64,000 nt of DNA from Alphaproteobacteria bacterium (GTDB taxonomy: Bacteria > Pseudomonadota > Alphaproteobacteria > Bin65), in assembly GCA_021776685.1 (NCBI GenBank), contig JAJFFJ010000043.1:238848-302847 (forward strand), written 5' to 3'. Below the pieces are notes generated by a model. That model did no database searches. It saw nothing but the letters and a program-made list of their open reading frames with translations, and was not told the DNA's origin. Of the stretch, positions 6,948 to 14,833 are shown in pieces. The position numbers and the translations under genes are program-made. Numbering within the stretch: position 1 is the stretch's first letter; every line of letters starts with the position of its first letter.

Positions 6948-9052
6948 GCGGCCTCCAGGATGGGTTTGACCAGCTCTTCCCGGCCCTTTTGATAGACGGC
7001 GAAGGAACCGTACTGGTCGCAGACGCAGTCATATGATGCAGTCACCAGGATCGAAGTGTTTTCCTGCTCGATGATTGCAGGGCCCTTGATTTGATATCCA
7101 TATTTCGTGTTGTGACCGTCATAGACCGGCACAGTTGCCCAGTCGCCTGTCTCCGGCACGATGATTTTGCGCTCGCCTTTCTGGGCGGCGGCAGGGTCGG
7201 CGCCGGCGTAGGTTTCCTGACTGTACTCCGGTTTGTCTGTGATGCCGATGCACTGGACGCGGACGTTGATGATCTCCACATGGGTGCCGACATCTTCCAG
7301 CGAATAGCCGTAGAGACGATTGTGTTCGCCGTGGAACAGGTTTTTGATTGCTTCGCCGTCGCCTGCGGCAACCGCGTCGAGCGGCGCCTCCATGGTCACT
7401 TCGTGATATTGTTTGGCGTAGCGGCAATCCAGGCGCAGCACATAACGGCGCTGATCCTGGGGAATGTTCTCGTTCTCAAGCAGGACGTCGCCCTCGGCCT
7501 TCATGCCATTGATCAGACCGTTCAACCCGTCCCAATTCGCCTCGTCGATGCGTCCCACATAGCTGCGGACAAAGTCATGCTTCAGATCTGACATAAGCAT
7601 GCCGGCCGCGCAGAAGATCGAGGATTCTCGGGGCACGAGCAGAAATGGGATCTCCAGCTCCTGGCCGATCATGCAGGCGTGGTTGGGCCCGGCACCACCG
7701 GCGACCACCATCGGGAATTCGCGCGGGTCCAGGCCGCGCTTGATGGTGATCTCCCGGACGCCCTGGGCCATGTTGTTGTTAATCACCCGGTACATGCCGA
7801 GCGCTGCCTCTTCCACCGTCATGCCGAGGGGTTTGGCGAGTTTTTCGTCGATTGCTTTTCGCGCCGCGTCCACGTCCAGCTTCATGCGTCCGCCGGCGAA
7901 ATAGCCCGGCGATAGATAGCCGAGCACCAGATCCGCGTCCGTACAGGCCGGGTTCTCGCCGCCCTGGCCATAGCAGACCGGGCCGGGGTCGGCGCCCGCG
8001 CTTTGCGGGCCCATGCGCAAGAGGCCGCCTTCGTCTATCCAGCCAATTGAGCCACCGCCGGCGCCGATGGTCACAATGTCCAGCATCGGCAGCGCGATCC
8101 GGTAGCGGTTGATCTCGCCTTCCGTCGCGGTAGTCGGCACGCCGTCGATGACCATGGCCGCGTCGAAGCTGGTGCCGCCCATGTCGACGGTCAGGCAGTT
8201 CCGCTGGCCATGGGCCTCCGCATAGCCAAGGCCTGCAACCGGGCCGGCGGCAGGGCCGGACAGCAGTGTCATGGCCGCGGCTTCCTTCGCGGTTTCAGGC
8301 AGCACAACGCCGCCGTTGGACTGCATGATCAGAAGCACACCGGCGAAGCCGATATCCTGGAGCCTCGCCTGCAGCGCATCCAGATACGCCTTCAGTTTGG
8401 GCCCGTTGTAAGAATTCAGTACCGTCGACGAGACTCGGTTGTAGAAGCGGATCGACGGCAGCAGTTCGGCGGAGACCGTCAGGTAGGCGTCCGGCATGGC
8501 CTTGGCGACCAGCTCTGCCGCCGCTTTTTCGTGCGCGGGATTGGCGAAGCTGTTCATGAAGCAGATGGCGATTGCGTCCACCGCTTCTTCTTTGAAGATG
8601 TCGATGGCCGCTTCCACGTCCGCCATTTCCAGGGCTGCCGTTTCCCGGCCAATGCGGTCGAGCCGTCCCTTGACCGGACGGCGCAGATAGCGCGGCACCA
8701 GCGGCGGCACGTTGGTGTAACGGTTGTTGTATTGCTCTTCGCGGATGCCACGTCGCATTTCCAGCGCGTCACGTACACCTTCTGTCGTCAGCAGGCCGGT
8801 CTTCGCGCCCGTGCGGGTCAGGGTCGCGTTGGTCGTGACCGTCGTGCCGTGGACGATGGTGTCGATGCTAGGGGCGAGTTCCTCCAGCGTCTGTCCGAGC
8901 GATGTGGCGATATCCGTCAGGCCATTGACCAGTCCGATGGACGGATCCTTCGGCGTCGATAGCGTCTTGAATATTTGTGGCTCGGCGTCATCCCGCACGA
9001 GCAGAAAATCGGTGAAGGTGCCCCCCACATCGATGCCGACTTTGAGCGTCAC
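6944..9052 (-). CDS. hyuA: Hydantoinase A/oxoprolinase family ATP-dependent subunit
   Basis: This protein of about 702 residues starts with the sugar-kinase/actin-like phosphate loop GIDVGGTFTD (residues 6-15), followed by the hydantoinase A central domain (LTVDMGGTSFDAAM, GAGGGSIGWIDEGG, VVAGGAGPNHA) and an acetone-carboxylase-like C-terminal domain. It would phosphorylate the substrate or an intermediate with ATP for its HyuB partner. I chose the GTG at 9052 because GGGAGG sits 7 bases before it. That Shine-Dalgarno would lie inside the coding region if the ATG at 9067 were used. It is the first gene of the catabolic operon, opposite the marR gene. Confidence 0.93.
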   Translation of the reverse strand: MTLKVGIDVGGTFTDFLLVRDDAEPQIFKTLSTPKDPSIGLVNGLTDIATSLGQTLEELAPSIDTIVHGTTVTTNATLTRTGAKTGLLTTEGVRDALEMRRGIREEQYNNRYTNVPPLVPRYLRRPVKGRLDRIGRETAALEMADVEAAIDIFKEEAVDAIAICFMNSFANPAHEKAAAELVAKAMPDAYLTVSAELLPSIRFYNRVSSTVLNSYNGPKLKAYLDALQARLQDIGFAGVLLIMQSNGGVVLPETAKEAAAMTLLSGPAAGPVAGLGYAEAHGQRNCLTVDMGGTSFDAAMVIDGVPTTATEGEINRYRIALPMLDIVTIGAGGGSIGWIDEGGLLRMGPQSAGADPGPVCYGQGGENPACTDADLVLGYLSPGYFAGGRMKLDVDAARKAIDEKLAKPLGMTVEEAALGMYRVINNNMAQGVREITIKRGLDPREFPMVVAGGAGPNHACMIGQELEIPFLLVPRESSIFCAAGMLMSDLKHDFVRSYVGRIDEANWDGLNGLINGMKAEGDVLLENENIPQDQRRYVLRLDCRYAKQYHEVTMEAPLDAVAAGDGEAIKNLFHGEHNRLYGYSLEDVGTHVEIINVRVQCIGITDKPEYSQETYAGADPAAAQKGERKIIVPETGDWATVPVYDGHNTKYGYQIKGPAIIEQENTSILVTASYDCVCDQYGSFAVYQKGREELVKPILEAA

Positions 9053-9185
9053 AGTTTCGCCTCCCAATGGCCCGTCGTACCGCGTCCGGCTTTCCGCAAC
9101 TTTGGCGTCACTTGCTCGCGCGCTCTCAGATGCCGGATGGCAAGGGGCAGCTTGCCCCGGTTACCAGGACGTGACGCTAACAAAT

Positions 9186-9209
9186 ATATTGTTGGATATC
9201 AAACAATAT
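9186..9209. promoter_or_regulatory. Probable MarR operator between hyuA and marR
   Basis: Two perfect 8-base arms, ATATTGTT (9186-9193) and AACAATAT (9202-9209), face each other across GGATATCA. The spacing and the TTG...CAA ends fit the sites bound by MarR dimers. It lies in the AT-rich divergent intergenic region and overlaps the predicted marR -35 element. Binding could therefore repress marR itself and, from the other side, the hyuA operon. Confidence 0.65.
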
Positions 9210-9217
9210 TTTATAAT
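9189..9217 (+). promoter_or_regulatory. Predicted marR promoter giving a leaderless transcript
   Basis: TTGTTG (9189-9194), a 17-base spacer and TATAAT (9212-9217) form a good sigma-70-type promoter. The expected start of transcription, seven bases beyond the -10 box, falls on or next to the A of the marR ATG at 9224. No Shine-Dalgarno sequence precedes that ATG, which fits a leaderless mRNA. This is inference from sequence only. Confidence 0.5.
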
Positions 9218-9223
9218 CGACTC

Positions 9224-9769
9224 ATGGACAGCCCAAAACCAAGTGGCTTGCGCGCCAGCACCAATGCGAAATCAGAGAACGGGCAGAACAGGCCCGGCAT
9301 TCGACCTGCCCGCGGCGGTAAAGCGCCCGGAAAAGAAATTGATTTCGGCGAACTGGACGACTTTGTCGGCTTCCAGATGCACAAAATGCGCAACATCCAG
9401 GTCGTCAAGCTGGCGGAGATAATCGCGCCGGAGAGCGCGCCGGGCCACTTCCCGATCCTCTACCTGATTGGCCGCAATCCTGGCTCGACCCAAAGCGCGA
9501 TTGCTGCAGCCGTGGGCCTCGACAGATCTTCACTGGTGCCGATTCTAAATCGATTTGAGGCGAGCGGGTGGCTTCTGCGGGTGCCGGCTAAAACCGACCG
9601 CCGCGCCCATGCCCTTAGTCTGACAGCAGCGGGAAAGTCGAAGCTCAAGGATCTGCAGGAAATCGTCGTTTCTCTGGAAACGCGTATATCAGACGAGTTG
9701 GGCCACCCCGGCCATCGCAGTATGATTGACCAGCTCCATCGCCTACAGCGGGCCTTTGGCGAGGGGTAG
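9224..9769 (+). CDS. MarR-family transcriptional regulator
   Basis: The 181-residue protein has a roughly 45-residue basic tail (lysine/arginine-rich up to GKAPGKEIDFGELDDF), then a MarR winged helix. The recognition helix region reads QSAIAAAVGLDRSSLVPILNRFEASGWL and the wing reads RVPAKTDRRAHALSLTAAGK, the DxR wing motif of the family. MarR proteins are usually repressors released by small aromatic or CoA-type ligands. Its divergent position and the palindrome at 9186-9209 suggest it controls itself and the hyuA-led operon. The frame is open upstream to 8975, but the ATG at 9224 sits just behind the promoter-like element. It ends 20 bp from the convergent oxidoreductase gene. Confidence 0.92.
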   Translation: MDSPKPSGLRASTNAKSENGQNRPGIRPARGGKAPGKEIDFGELDDFVGFQMHKMRNIQVVKLAEIIAPESAPGHFPILYLIGRNPGSTQSAIAAAVGLDRSSLVPILNRFEASGWLLRVPAKTDRRAHALSLTAAGKSKLKDLQEIVVSLETRISDELGHPGHRSMIDQLHRLQRAFGEG

Positions 9770-9789
9770 CATTGCGGCGGATCAGACGC

Positions 9790-11514
9790 TCAGACGCTGG
9801 CGCCCGCGTTGATTAACCCTTCCAGATGTGCGCGTACCTCGCGGCCTTTGAGCCGCGCCTTGGCGTTGGTGGGCGGCAACTCTTCTTCATAAAAGAAGTC
9901 AGGCAACTCGTCGTCCGCGTCGGTGAAGCCAGCTTGGCGGTTGAATTCGGACTCCAGCCGCAAGGTCTCGACACCCACCTTCAAGATAAACGAGGGATCT
10001 ATATCGCAGTTGTGGGCGTCATTGATGCCGTTGGCGATGAGCTCCAGGTTGTCGTCGGTGACTGACCGGCCGAAGACGCAAAGGCCGAATGAATCAGCTA
10101 CAGCGCTATTGACCTGCATCTTAAAGCTTTCGGTCGATAGTTCCTCTATCGACTTGTCCTGGCATTTGTAGGAGGGGTTGTTGCCGGCTGTGTGGTCCGC
10201 CCCCTGCGCGGTGGTCATCATGGAAATACCGGTGACTTCAATGATGCGGGGATCATAGGCGCTAATGGCCTGGCCCTTGATCACTGGAATGCGGGCGACG
10301 TTCAGGGCCTTGCCGGCACGGGCGGTACCCGCCGCGAGCATGCGACCACGCTCATTGCCGGCGCGGATGTCATCCATACAGCTGGACATGAAAATCGTGT
10401 CGCCAAAGTTGCCTTCGCCGGCTTCCATCGCGACCGCAATGGTGGCGCCAAGCTCGATACTGTCCACGCCCAGATCGTTGGCAATTTCGTTCAGGCGCGC
10501 CACGTCGTCGGGCTCCGTGAGTCCACAATTGGTCCCGAGAAGGCCGATGGTTTCATATTCCAGTGGCGAAACCAGCTCGCGGCCAGTGTCGTCCACATAG
10601 ACGTTGCTGCATTTGATCAAGCAGCCGGGCATACACGCATGGGCGATCTCGCCGCCACGGGAGGAATTCAGCTCGCGGATATAGTCGCCGCCCATCTTCA
10701 GCGGACCCTGGTCCGCCGTCGTCAACTGACCAGAGGAGAAATTATTGACCGGCAGGGCGCCCAGGGTATTCGTCAGGTCGGCGACGACTGCTGTGCCAGT
10801 GGTCTCGAACACCTTGATCGCCGGCGTTTCGTTTAGCTTTTTGCCATACTCCTTGACCGCATCCATGACCTTTTTGCGGTCGTGAACAGGTGGCATCTTG
10901 TGCTTGTCGATGACGATGGCCTTGACATTCTTGGCGCCCATTACGGCGCCCACACCGCCACGCGCGGCCAGACGGGACGGGCGATTGTCGGTATCGGAAA
11001 AAGCGATGCCGGCCATCAGGCCCAGGTATTCGCCGACCGGCCCGCACAAGGCGAGCGAGGTCTTGTCGCCATAGACTTCGTGCAGCTTTCGGGCGCAGTC
11101 GAAATTACCAAGACCCATATAGGGGCTGGCGTCTTCGAACGTGATCGCGCCTTCTTTGGGGATGCGGATGACCACCCAATCATCGGATGCGCCGTGTAGC
11201 GTCAGGCCAGCAATTTCCAGTTGGCCCATTGCAAACGCAAAGGTGCCGCCGCTGTTGGCCTCTTTGATGCCGCCGGTGAGGGGGCTTTTGCAGCCTACGC
11301 TCAGGCGGTTGGCGTTGGAGAAATTTGTTCCAGCGAAGGGCCCAGCGGAGAAAATCAGTGGATTATCCGGCGACATCGGGTCGATGCTGGCAATGCCCTG
11401 GTCCAGAAGCGTTCGCGCGATCAGGTAGCGACCCGCTTCGGCGATTTCGCGACCGTGCAGTTCGCGTTGGTCAATGGACTGTGTGCCTAGATCGATGTCG
11501 AGATATTTTCGCAT
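9790..11514 (-). CDS. Aldehyde:ferredoxin oxidoreductase family protein (tungsten/molybdenum bis-pterin)
   Basis: This 574-residue member of the AOR family oxidises aldehydes to acids with ferredoxin or another acceptor in characterised relatives. It starts MRKYLDIDLGTQSI, with pterin-binding stretches FAGTNFSNANRLSVGCKSP and ALCGPVGEYLG. A likely 4Fe-4S set is CMPGCLIKC around residues 294-302, spaced Cx3Cx3C instead of the Cx2Cx3C of the archaeal AOR, with a distal Cys near 479 (FGLCVFG). The start at 11514 has GGGAG 5 bases upstream; the frame extends 18 bases further. It stands alone, convergent with marR, and has a strong palindrome upstream. The substrate is unknown. Confidence 0.9.
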   Translation of the reverse strand: MRKYLDIDLGTQSIDQRELHGREIAEAGRYLIARTLLDQGIASIDPMSPDNPLIFSAGPFAGTNFSNANRLSVGCKSPLTGGIKEANSGGTFAFAMGQLEIAGLTLHGASDDWVVIRIPKEGAITFEDASPYMGLGNFDCARKLHEVYGDKTSLALCGPVGEYLGLMAGIAFSDTDNRPSRLAARGGVGAVMGAKNVKAIVIDKHKMPPVHDRKKVMDAVKEYGKKLNETPAIKVFETTGTAVVADLTNTLGALPVNNFSSGQLTTADQGPLKMGGDYIRELNSSRGGEIAHACMPGCLIKCSNVYVDDTGRELVSPLEYETIGLLGTNCGLTEPDDVARLNEIANDLGVDSIELGATIAVAMEAGEGNFGDTIFMSSCMDDIRAGNERGRMLAAGTARAGKALNVARIPVIKGQAISAYDPRIIEVTGISMMTTAQGADHTAGNNPSYKCQDKSIEELSTESFKMQVNSAVADSFGLCVFGRSVTDDNLELIANGINDAHNCDIDPSFILKVGVETLRLESEFNRQAGFTDADDELPDFFYEEELPPTNAKARLKGREVRAHLEGLINAGASV

Positions 11515-11605
11515 GGCTCTCCCTCTCAGCATGGCGACCGATGCCAGCAGTTGCCGACATCATACACTCTTAAGCCCTCGCTAGTGCCATTCTAGGTCGC
11601 GATTT

Positions 11606-11627
11606 ATTCATTTGTATACAAATGAAT
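11606..11627. promoter_or_regulatory. Perfect 22-bp palindrome upstream of the aldehyde oxidoreductase gene
   Basis: The sequence ATTCATTTGTA is followed directly by its reverse complement TACAAATGAAT. The core TTGTATACAA resembles operators of FCD-type GntR regulators. It sits about 90 bp upstream of the start codon of the oxidoreductase gene, where an operator would be expected. No GntR gene is visible in the window, so the regulator would be encoded elsewhere. Confidence 0.6.
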
Positions 11628-11699
11628 GATGGCGACTCTTGGCCGACCGTTGCAGCAGTGTATTGTTGGGCTTTGCACCAAGTTGGATGAAAACCGGCC

Positions 11700-11893
11700 A
11701 TGACAACTCGTACCGACACATGCCCCAATTGCGGTGGTGTGAACCAGACTGACGGGCACCTGTTCTGGAATGGGCCGGTGCCCTTTTTAAAACTCCAGAT
11801 CAGGGAAGTTTTAAAAAGGGCACCAAAGTTGCCGCTCAGGCCTGCAACGCCTGTGGGCATGTCTCATTGTTTTTGGAAGAATTGCCGGGCTAG
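11700..11893 (+). pseudogene. Zinc-ribbon protein interrupted by a hairpin element and frameshifted
   Basis: From the ATG at 11700 the frame reads MTTRTDTCPNCGG and GHLFWNG, the first half of a small CxxC zinc ribbon. The second half, KGTKVAAQACNACGHVSLFLEELPG with its stop at 11891-11893, is in a different frame. The break coincides with the inverted repeat at 11777-11824. Removing about 41 bases (for example 11775-11815) would restore one protein of roughly 50 residues with paired CPNC and CNAC motifs. The uninterrupted 70-residue frame from the same ATG would lose the second ribbon. A sequencing artefact cannot be excluded. Confidence 0.55.
11777..11824. repeat. 18-bp perfect inverted repeat with 12-base loop
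   Basis: The left arm (11777-11794, GGTGCCCTTTTTAAAACT) and right arm (11807-11824) are exact reverse complements around a 12-base loop. A poly-T follows neither arm directly in the way of a rho-independent terminator; the T5/A5 runs are inside the stem. It lies within the zinc-ribbon frame and causes or marks its frameshift. It could be a palindromic mini-element or an inverted duplication made by hairpin-templated repair. I did not see a second copy in the window. Confidence 0.7.
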
Positions 11894-11905
11894 GGCCCGC
11901 TGGGC

Positions 11906-13798
11906 CTATTGACCTGAATGTTCATCAAGGTAGCCGATAATCTGGTCTGCCATTTGGTCTACATTGTCTTCGCCGGCATTGAGGGTGATCTCGGCGTTCA
12001 TGGGCGTTTCGTAGACGGAGTCGATGCCGGTGAAGTTCTTGAGTTCGCCCGCCCGCGCCTTCTTATAGAGACCCTTGGGGTCGCGGGCCTCACAGATTTC
12101 GAGCGGCGTATCGACAAAGATTTCGACGAATTCGCCTTCGTCCATCATGCCCCGGGCCATCCGCCGTTCTGAACGGAATGGTGAGATGAAGGACACCAGC
12201 ACGATCAGGCCGGCATCCGACATCAGTCGGGCTACTTCAGCGACCCGGCGAATGTTTTCCACCCGGTCCTGGTCGGTGAATCCCAGGTCCTTGTTGAGGC
12301 CATGGCGAACATTGTCGCCGTCCAGCAGATAGGTGCGCCGGCCAAGGGCATGCAGTTTCTGTTCCAGCCGGTCAGCGACGGTAGATTTCCCGGCGCCGGA
12401 AAGGCCGGTGAACCATAGTACTTTGGGCACCTGGTCAAAGGCCTGGGCGCGCAACGCTTTATCCACCTTCATGTGCTGCCAGGTGATGTTGCTGGCGCGG
12501 CGCAACGCGAAGTCGATAACTCCGGCAGCAACGGTCCGGTTGCTGAACTTGTCAATCAGCACAAAGCAGCCGGTATGCCGGTTATCCGCATAGGGGTCGA
12601 GCGCAAGGGGGCGGTCGAGCACGATCTTGCAATAGGCCACGTCATTAAGATCCAGGGTCTTGGCCGCCATATGCTCCAGCGTGTCCACATTTACCCGGTG
12701 AGCCAGATCGGTGACCTGTGCGGTGGCTGTGGCGCCGCCCAAGCGGATCACATAAGGCCTCTCCGGCAGCATTGGCTCGTTGTCCATCCAGACGAGGTGG
12801 GCCGCGAAATGGTCCGCGACGTCTGGAGCCTGATTCGCGTCGGCCAGCAGGTCGCCACGACTGATGTCAATCTCGTCGGCAAGGGTCAGGGTGACCGCCT
12901 GTCCGGCCATCGCTTCATCCAGATCGCCAGATGGTCCTAAAATTCTGTCCACGATGGAGGTCTTGCCCGACAGACTGGCGATCAACTCCATGCCCCGGCT
13001 CACGCGTCCGGAAGCGACGTTGCCGCTGAATCCTCGAAAATCGGAATCCGGTCGATTGACCCACTGGACTGGCATTCGGAAGGCGCCGTTGTCTTCCTCG
13101 TGAACCTGAATGGTCTCAAGAATCTCCATCAACGGTGGGCCGTCATGCCAAGGCATGGCGTCGCCCGCGGCGATGACGTTGTCGCCGGTCAATGCGGACA
13201 GTGGCACGCAGCGGATGTCACCGAGGCCTAACTCTCGGGCGAAGCCGTTATAGTCCGTGACGATGTCATTGAAGACCTGCTGGTCATAGCCGACCAGATC
13301 CATCTTGTTGACGGCCAGAATGACGTGGCGGATGCCGAAAAGGGAAACGATATAGCTGTGCCGCCGGGTCTGGGTCAGGACGCCCTTGCGCGCATCAACC
13401 AAAATCACGGCGAGGTCAGCGCCGGAGGCACCGGTGGCCATATTGCGAGTGTATTGCTCGTGGCCGGGTGTATCGGCGGCGATGAATTTGCGTTTGTCGG
13501 TCTCGAAATAACGATAGGCCACATCGATGGTAATGCCCTGTTCGCGCTCCGCCTGCAGGCCATCTACCAGCAATGCCAAGTCTACTTCGCCGTCCCGGGT
13601 GCCGTATTTGCGGCTTTCGCTCTCGGTGGCGGTGATCTGGTCCTCAAAGACCGTCTTCGAATCATAAAGCAGGCGCCCCAGCAGGGTGGACTTGCCATCA
13701 TCGACCGAGCCGCAGGTGATGAAGCGCAGCTGGTCCTTTGCGTCCTGGCCTGCGAGGAAGGTCTCGATACTGGGTGTCGCAGGGGCGGGGTCGGTCAT
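11906..13798 (-). CDS. cysN: Bifunctional sulfate adenylyltransferase subunit 1/adenylylsulfate kinase
   Basis: The 630-residue protein is a CysN-CysC (NodQ-type) fusion. The N-terminal 430 or so residues are the EF-Tu-like GTPase of ATP sulfurylase: [11 protein letters not shown]-loop, [12 protein letters not shown] and NKMDL. The C-terminal 190 or so residues are APS kinase: [13 protein letters not shown]-loop and [15 protein letters not shown]. It drives APS synthesis with CysD and then makes PAPS. Its ATG overlaps the cysD stop by one base (TGATG), so the two subunits are coupled. The usual fusion order and length are intact. Confidence 0.96.
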   Translation of the reverse strand: MTDPAPATPSIETFLAGQDAKDQLRFITCGSVDDGKSTLLGRLLYDSKTVFEDQITATESESRKYGTRDGEVDLALLVDGLQAEREQGITIDVAYRYFETDKRKFIAADTPGHEQYTRNMATGASGADLAVILVDARKGVLTQTRRHSYIVSLFGIRHVILAVNKMDLVGYDQQVFNDIVTDYNGFARELGLGDIRCVPLSALTGDNVIAAGDAMPWHDGPPLMEILETIQVHEEDNGAFRMPVQWVNRPDSDFRGFSGNVASGRVSRGMELIASLSGKTSIVDRILGPSGDLDEAMAGQAVTLTLADEIDISRGDLLADANQAPDVADHFAAHLVWMDNEPMLPERPYVIRLGGATATAQVTDLAHRVNVDTLEHMAAKTLDLNDVAYCKIVLDRPLALDPYADNRHTGCFVLIDKFSNRTVAAGVIDFALRRASNITWQHMKVDKALRAQAFDQVPKVLWFTGLSGAGKSTVADRLEQKLHALGRRTYLLDGDNVRHGLNKDLGFTDQDRVENIRRVAEVARLMSDAGLIVLVSFISPFRSERRMARGMMDEGEFVEIFVDTPLEICEARDPKGLYKKARAGELKNFTGIDSVYETPMNAEITLNAGEDNVDQMADQIIGYLDEHSGQ

Positions 13799-14700
13799 CA
13801 GAAATAGCCCTCCTGCTTCTTCTTCTCCATAGAGCCGATCTGGTCAGTGTCGATCAGGCGGCCCTGACGCTCCGATGTACGGCTCTGCAAAAGCTCCAGA
13901 ATGATGTCAGATACAGTGGCCGCGTCCGATTCGACGGCACCTGTAAGTGGATAGCAGCCCAGAGTGCGGAAGCGGACCCGCAGCGTTTCCGGCGTCTCGC
14001 CGTCATTGAGCGTCAGGCGATCGTCGTCCACCATGATCAGCATGCCGTCGCGACGCACCACCGGTCGTTCGGCAGCAAAATAGAGCGGCACGATGTCGAT
14101 GCCCTCCCGGTGGATATACTGCCAGACGTCGAGCTCGGTCCAGTTCGACAGGGGGAACACGCGGACACTTTCGCCGGGCGCGACGCGGGTATTGTACAGG
14201 TTCCACAGCTCGGGCCGCTGGTTCTTTGGGTCCCAGCCGTGGGTCTTGCTGCGGAACGAGAAGACGCGTTCCTTGGCGCGGGACTTTTCCTCGTCGCGGC
14301 GGGCGCCGCCAAAGGCAGCGTCGAAGCCGTGTTTGTCCAGCGCCTGCTTCAGGGCCTCGGTCTTCATCACGTCGGTGTGGACCTTGGAGCCGTGGCTGAC
14401 CGGGCCAACGCCGCGCGCGACGCCGTCCTGGTTGGTGTGCACGATCAGGTTGAGGCCCAGGCGGGCGACGGTCTCGTCGCGAAACCGGATCATGTCCTGA
14501 AACTTCCAGGTCGTGTCCACGTGCATCAACGGGAATGGAGGCTTGCCGGGGGCAAAGGCCTTCATCGCCAGGTGCAGCATGACGGCCGAATCCTTGCCGA
14601 TCGAATACAGCATGACCGGATTGCGGAATTCGGCTGCAACCTCGCGGATGATGTGGATGCTCTCGGATTCGAGCCGGTCCAGATGGGTCAGGACGCTCAC
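13798..14700 (-). CDS. cysD: Sulfate adenylyltransferase subunit 2
   Basis: This catalytic ATP-sulfurylase subunit has the PP-loop [33 protein letters not shown] and the [16 protein letters not shown] stretch of CysD. With the GTG at 14700 it has 300 residues, matching the family's roughly 302. The open frame continues to a TTG at 14739, but the extra residues are not family-like, and an AAGG lies 10 bases before the GTG. It forms the heterodimer with CysN to make APS from sulfate and ATP. The gene diverges from an acyl-CoA dehydrogenase across 133 bp in which I see no clear operator. Confidence 0.95.
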   Translation of the reverse strand: MSVLTHLDRLESESIHIIREVAAEFRNPVMLYSIGKDSAVMLHLAMKAFAPGKPPFPLMHVDTTWKFQDMIRFRDETVARLGLNLIVHTNQDGVARGVGPVSHGSKVHTDVMKTEALKQALDKHGFDAAFGGARRDEEKSRAKERVFSFRSKTHGWDPKNQRPELWNLYNTRVAPGESVRVFPLSNWTELDVWQYIHREGIDIVPLYFAAERPVVRRDGMLIMVDDDRLTLNDGETPETLRVRFRTLGCYPLTGAVESDAATVSDIILELLQSRTSERQGRLIDTDQIGSMEKKKQEGYF

Positions 14701-14833
14701 GTGAAAATCGCCTTGGGGCCTGCTGTCAGGGACACGCAATGTAAGCGCGTTTTGGTGAAATCAAACCGGTCGCGTTGGCACAAGTGGTGCGTCATAGTTG
14801 AGCGCTCCTGAACTAAGGGACAATCTTCATCCC

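Larger units (their letters stand above)
11515..11905. other. Intergenic stretch with palindrome and a broken zinc-ribbon gene
   Basis: This 391-bp gap lies between the start of the aldehyde oxidoreductase gene and the end of cysNC. It holds an AT-rich operator-like palindrome (11606-11627), a disrupted plus-strand zinc-ribbon reading frame (11700-11893) and an 18-bp inverted repeat inside it (11777-11824). I see no convincing terminator for cysNC. A CGGGC/GCCCG stem at about 11882-11900 is not followed by a T-run on the minus strand. Confidence 0.6.

Noticed and set aside
5553..6992. Plus-strand open frame of 479 residues
   Set aside because: It runs opposite hyuB, which has clear family motifs. 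The predicted protein is His/Arg/Val-rich with no recognisable domain, as expected for a high-GC antisense frame.
11777..11824. The 18-bp hairpin as a transcription terminator
   Set aside because: No T-run follows the stem on either strand; the A/T runs are inside the stem and the loop is 12 bases. An inserted palindromic element explains it better.
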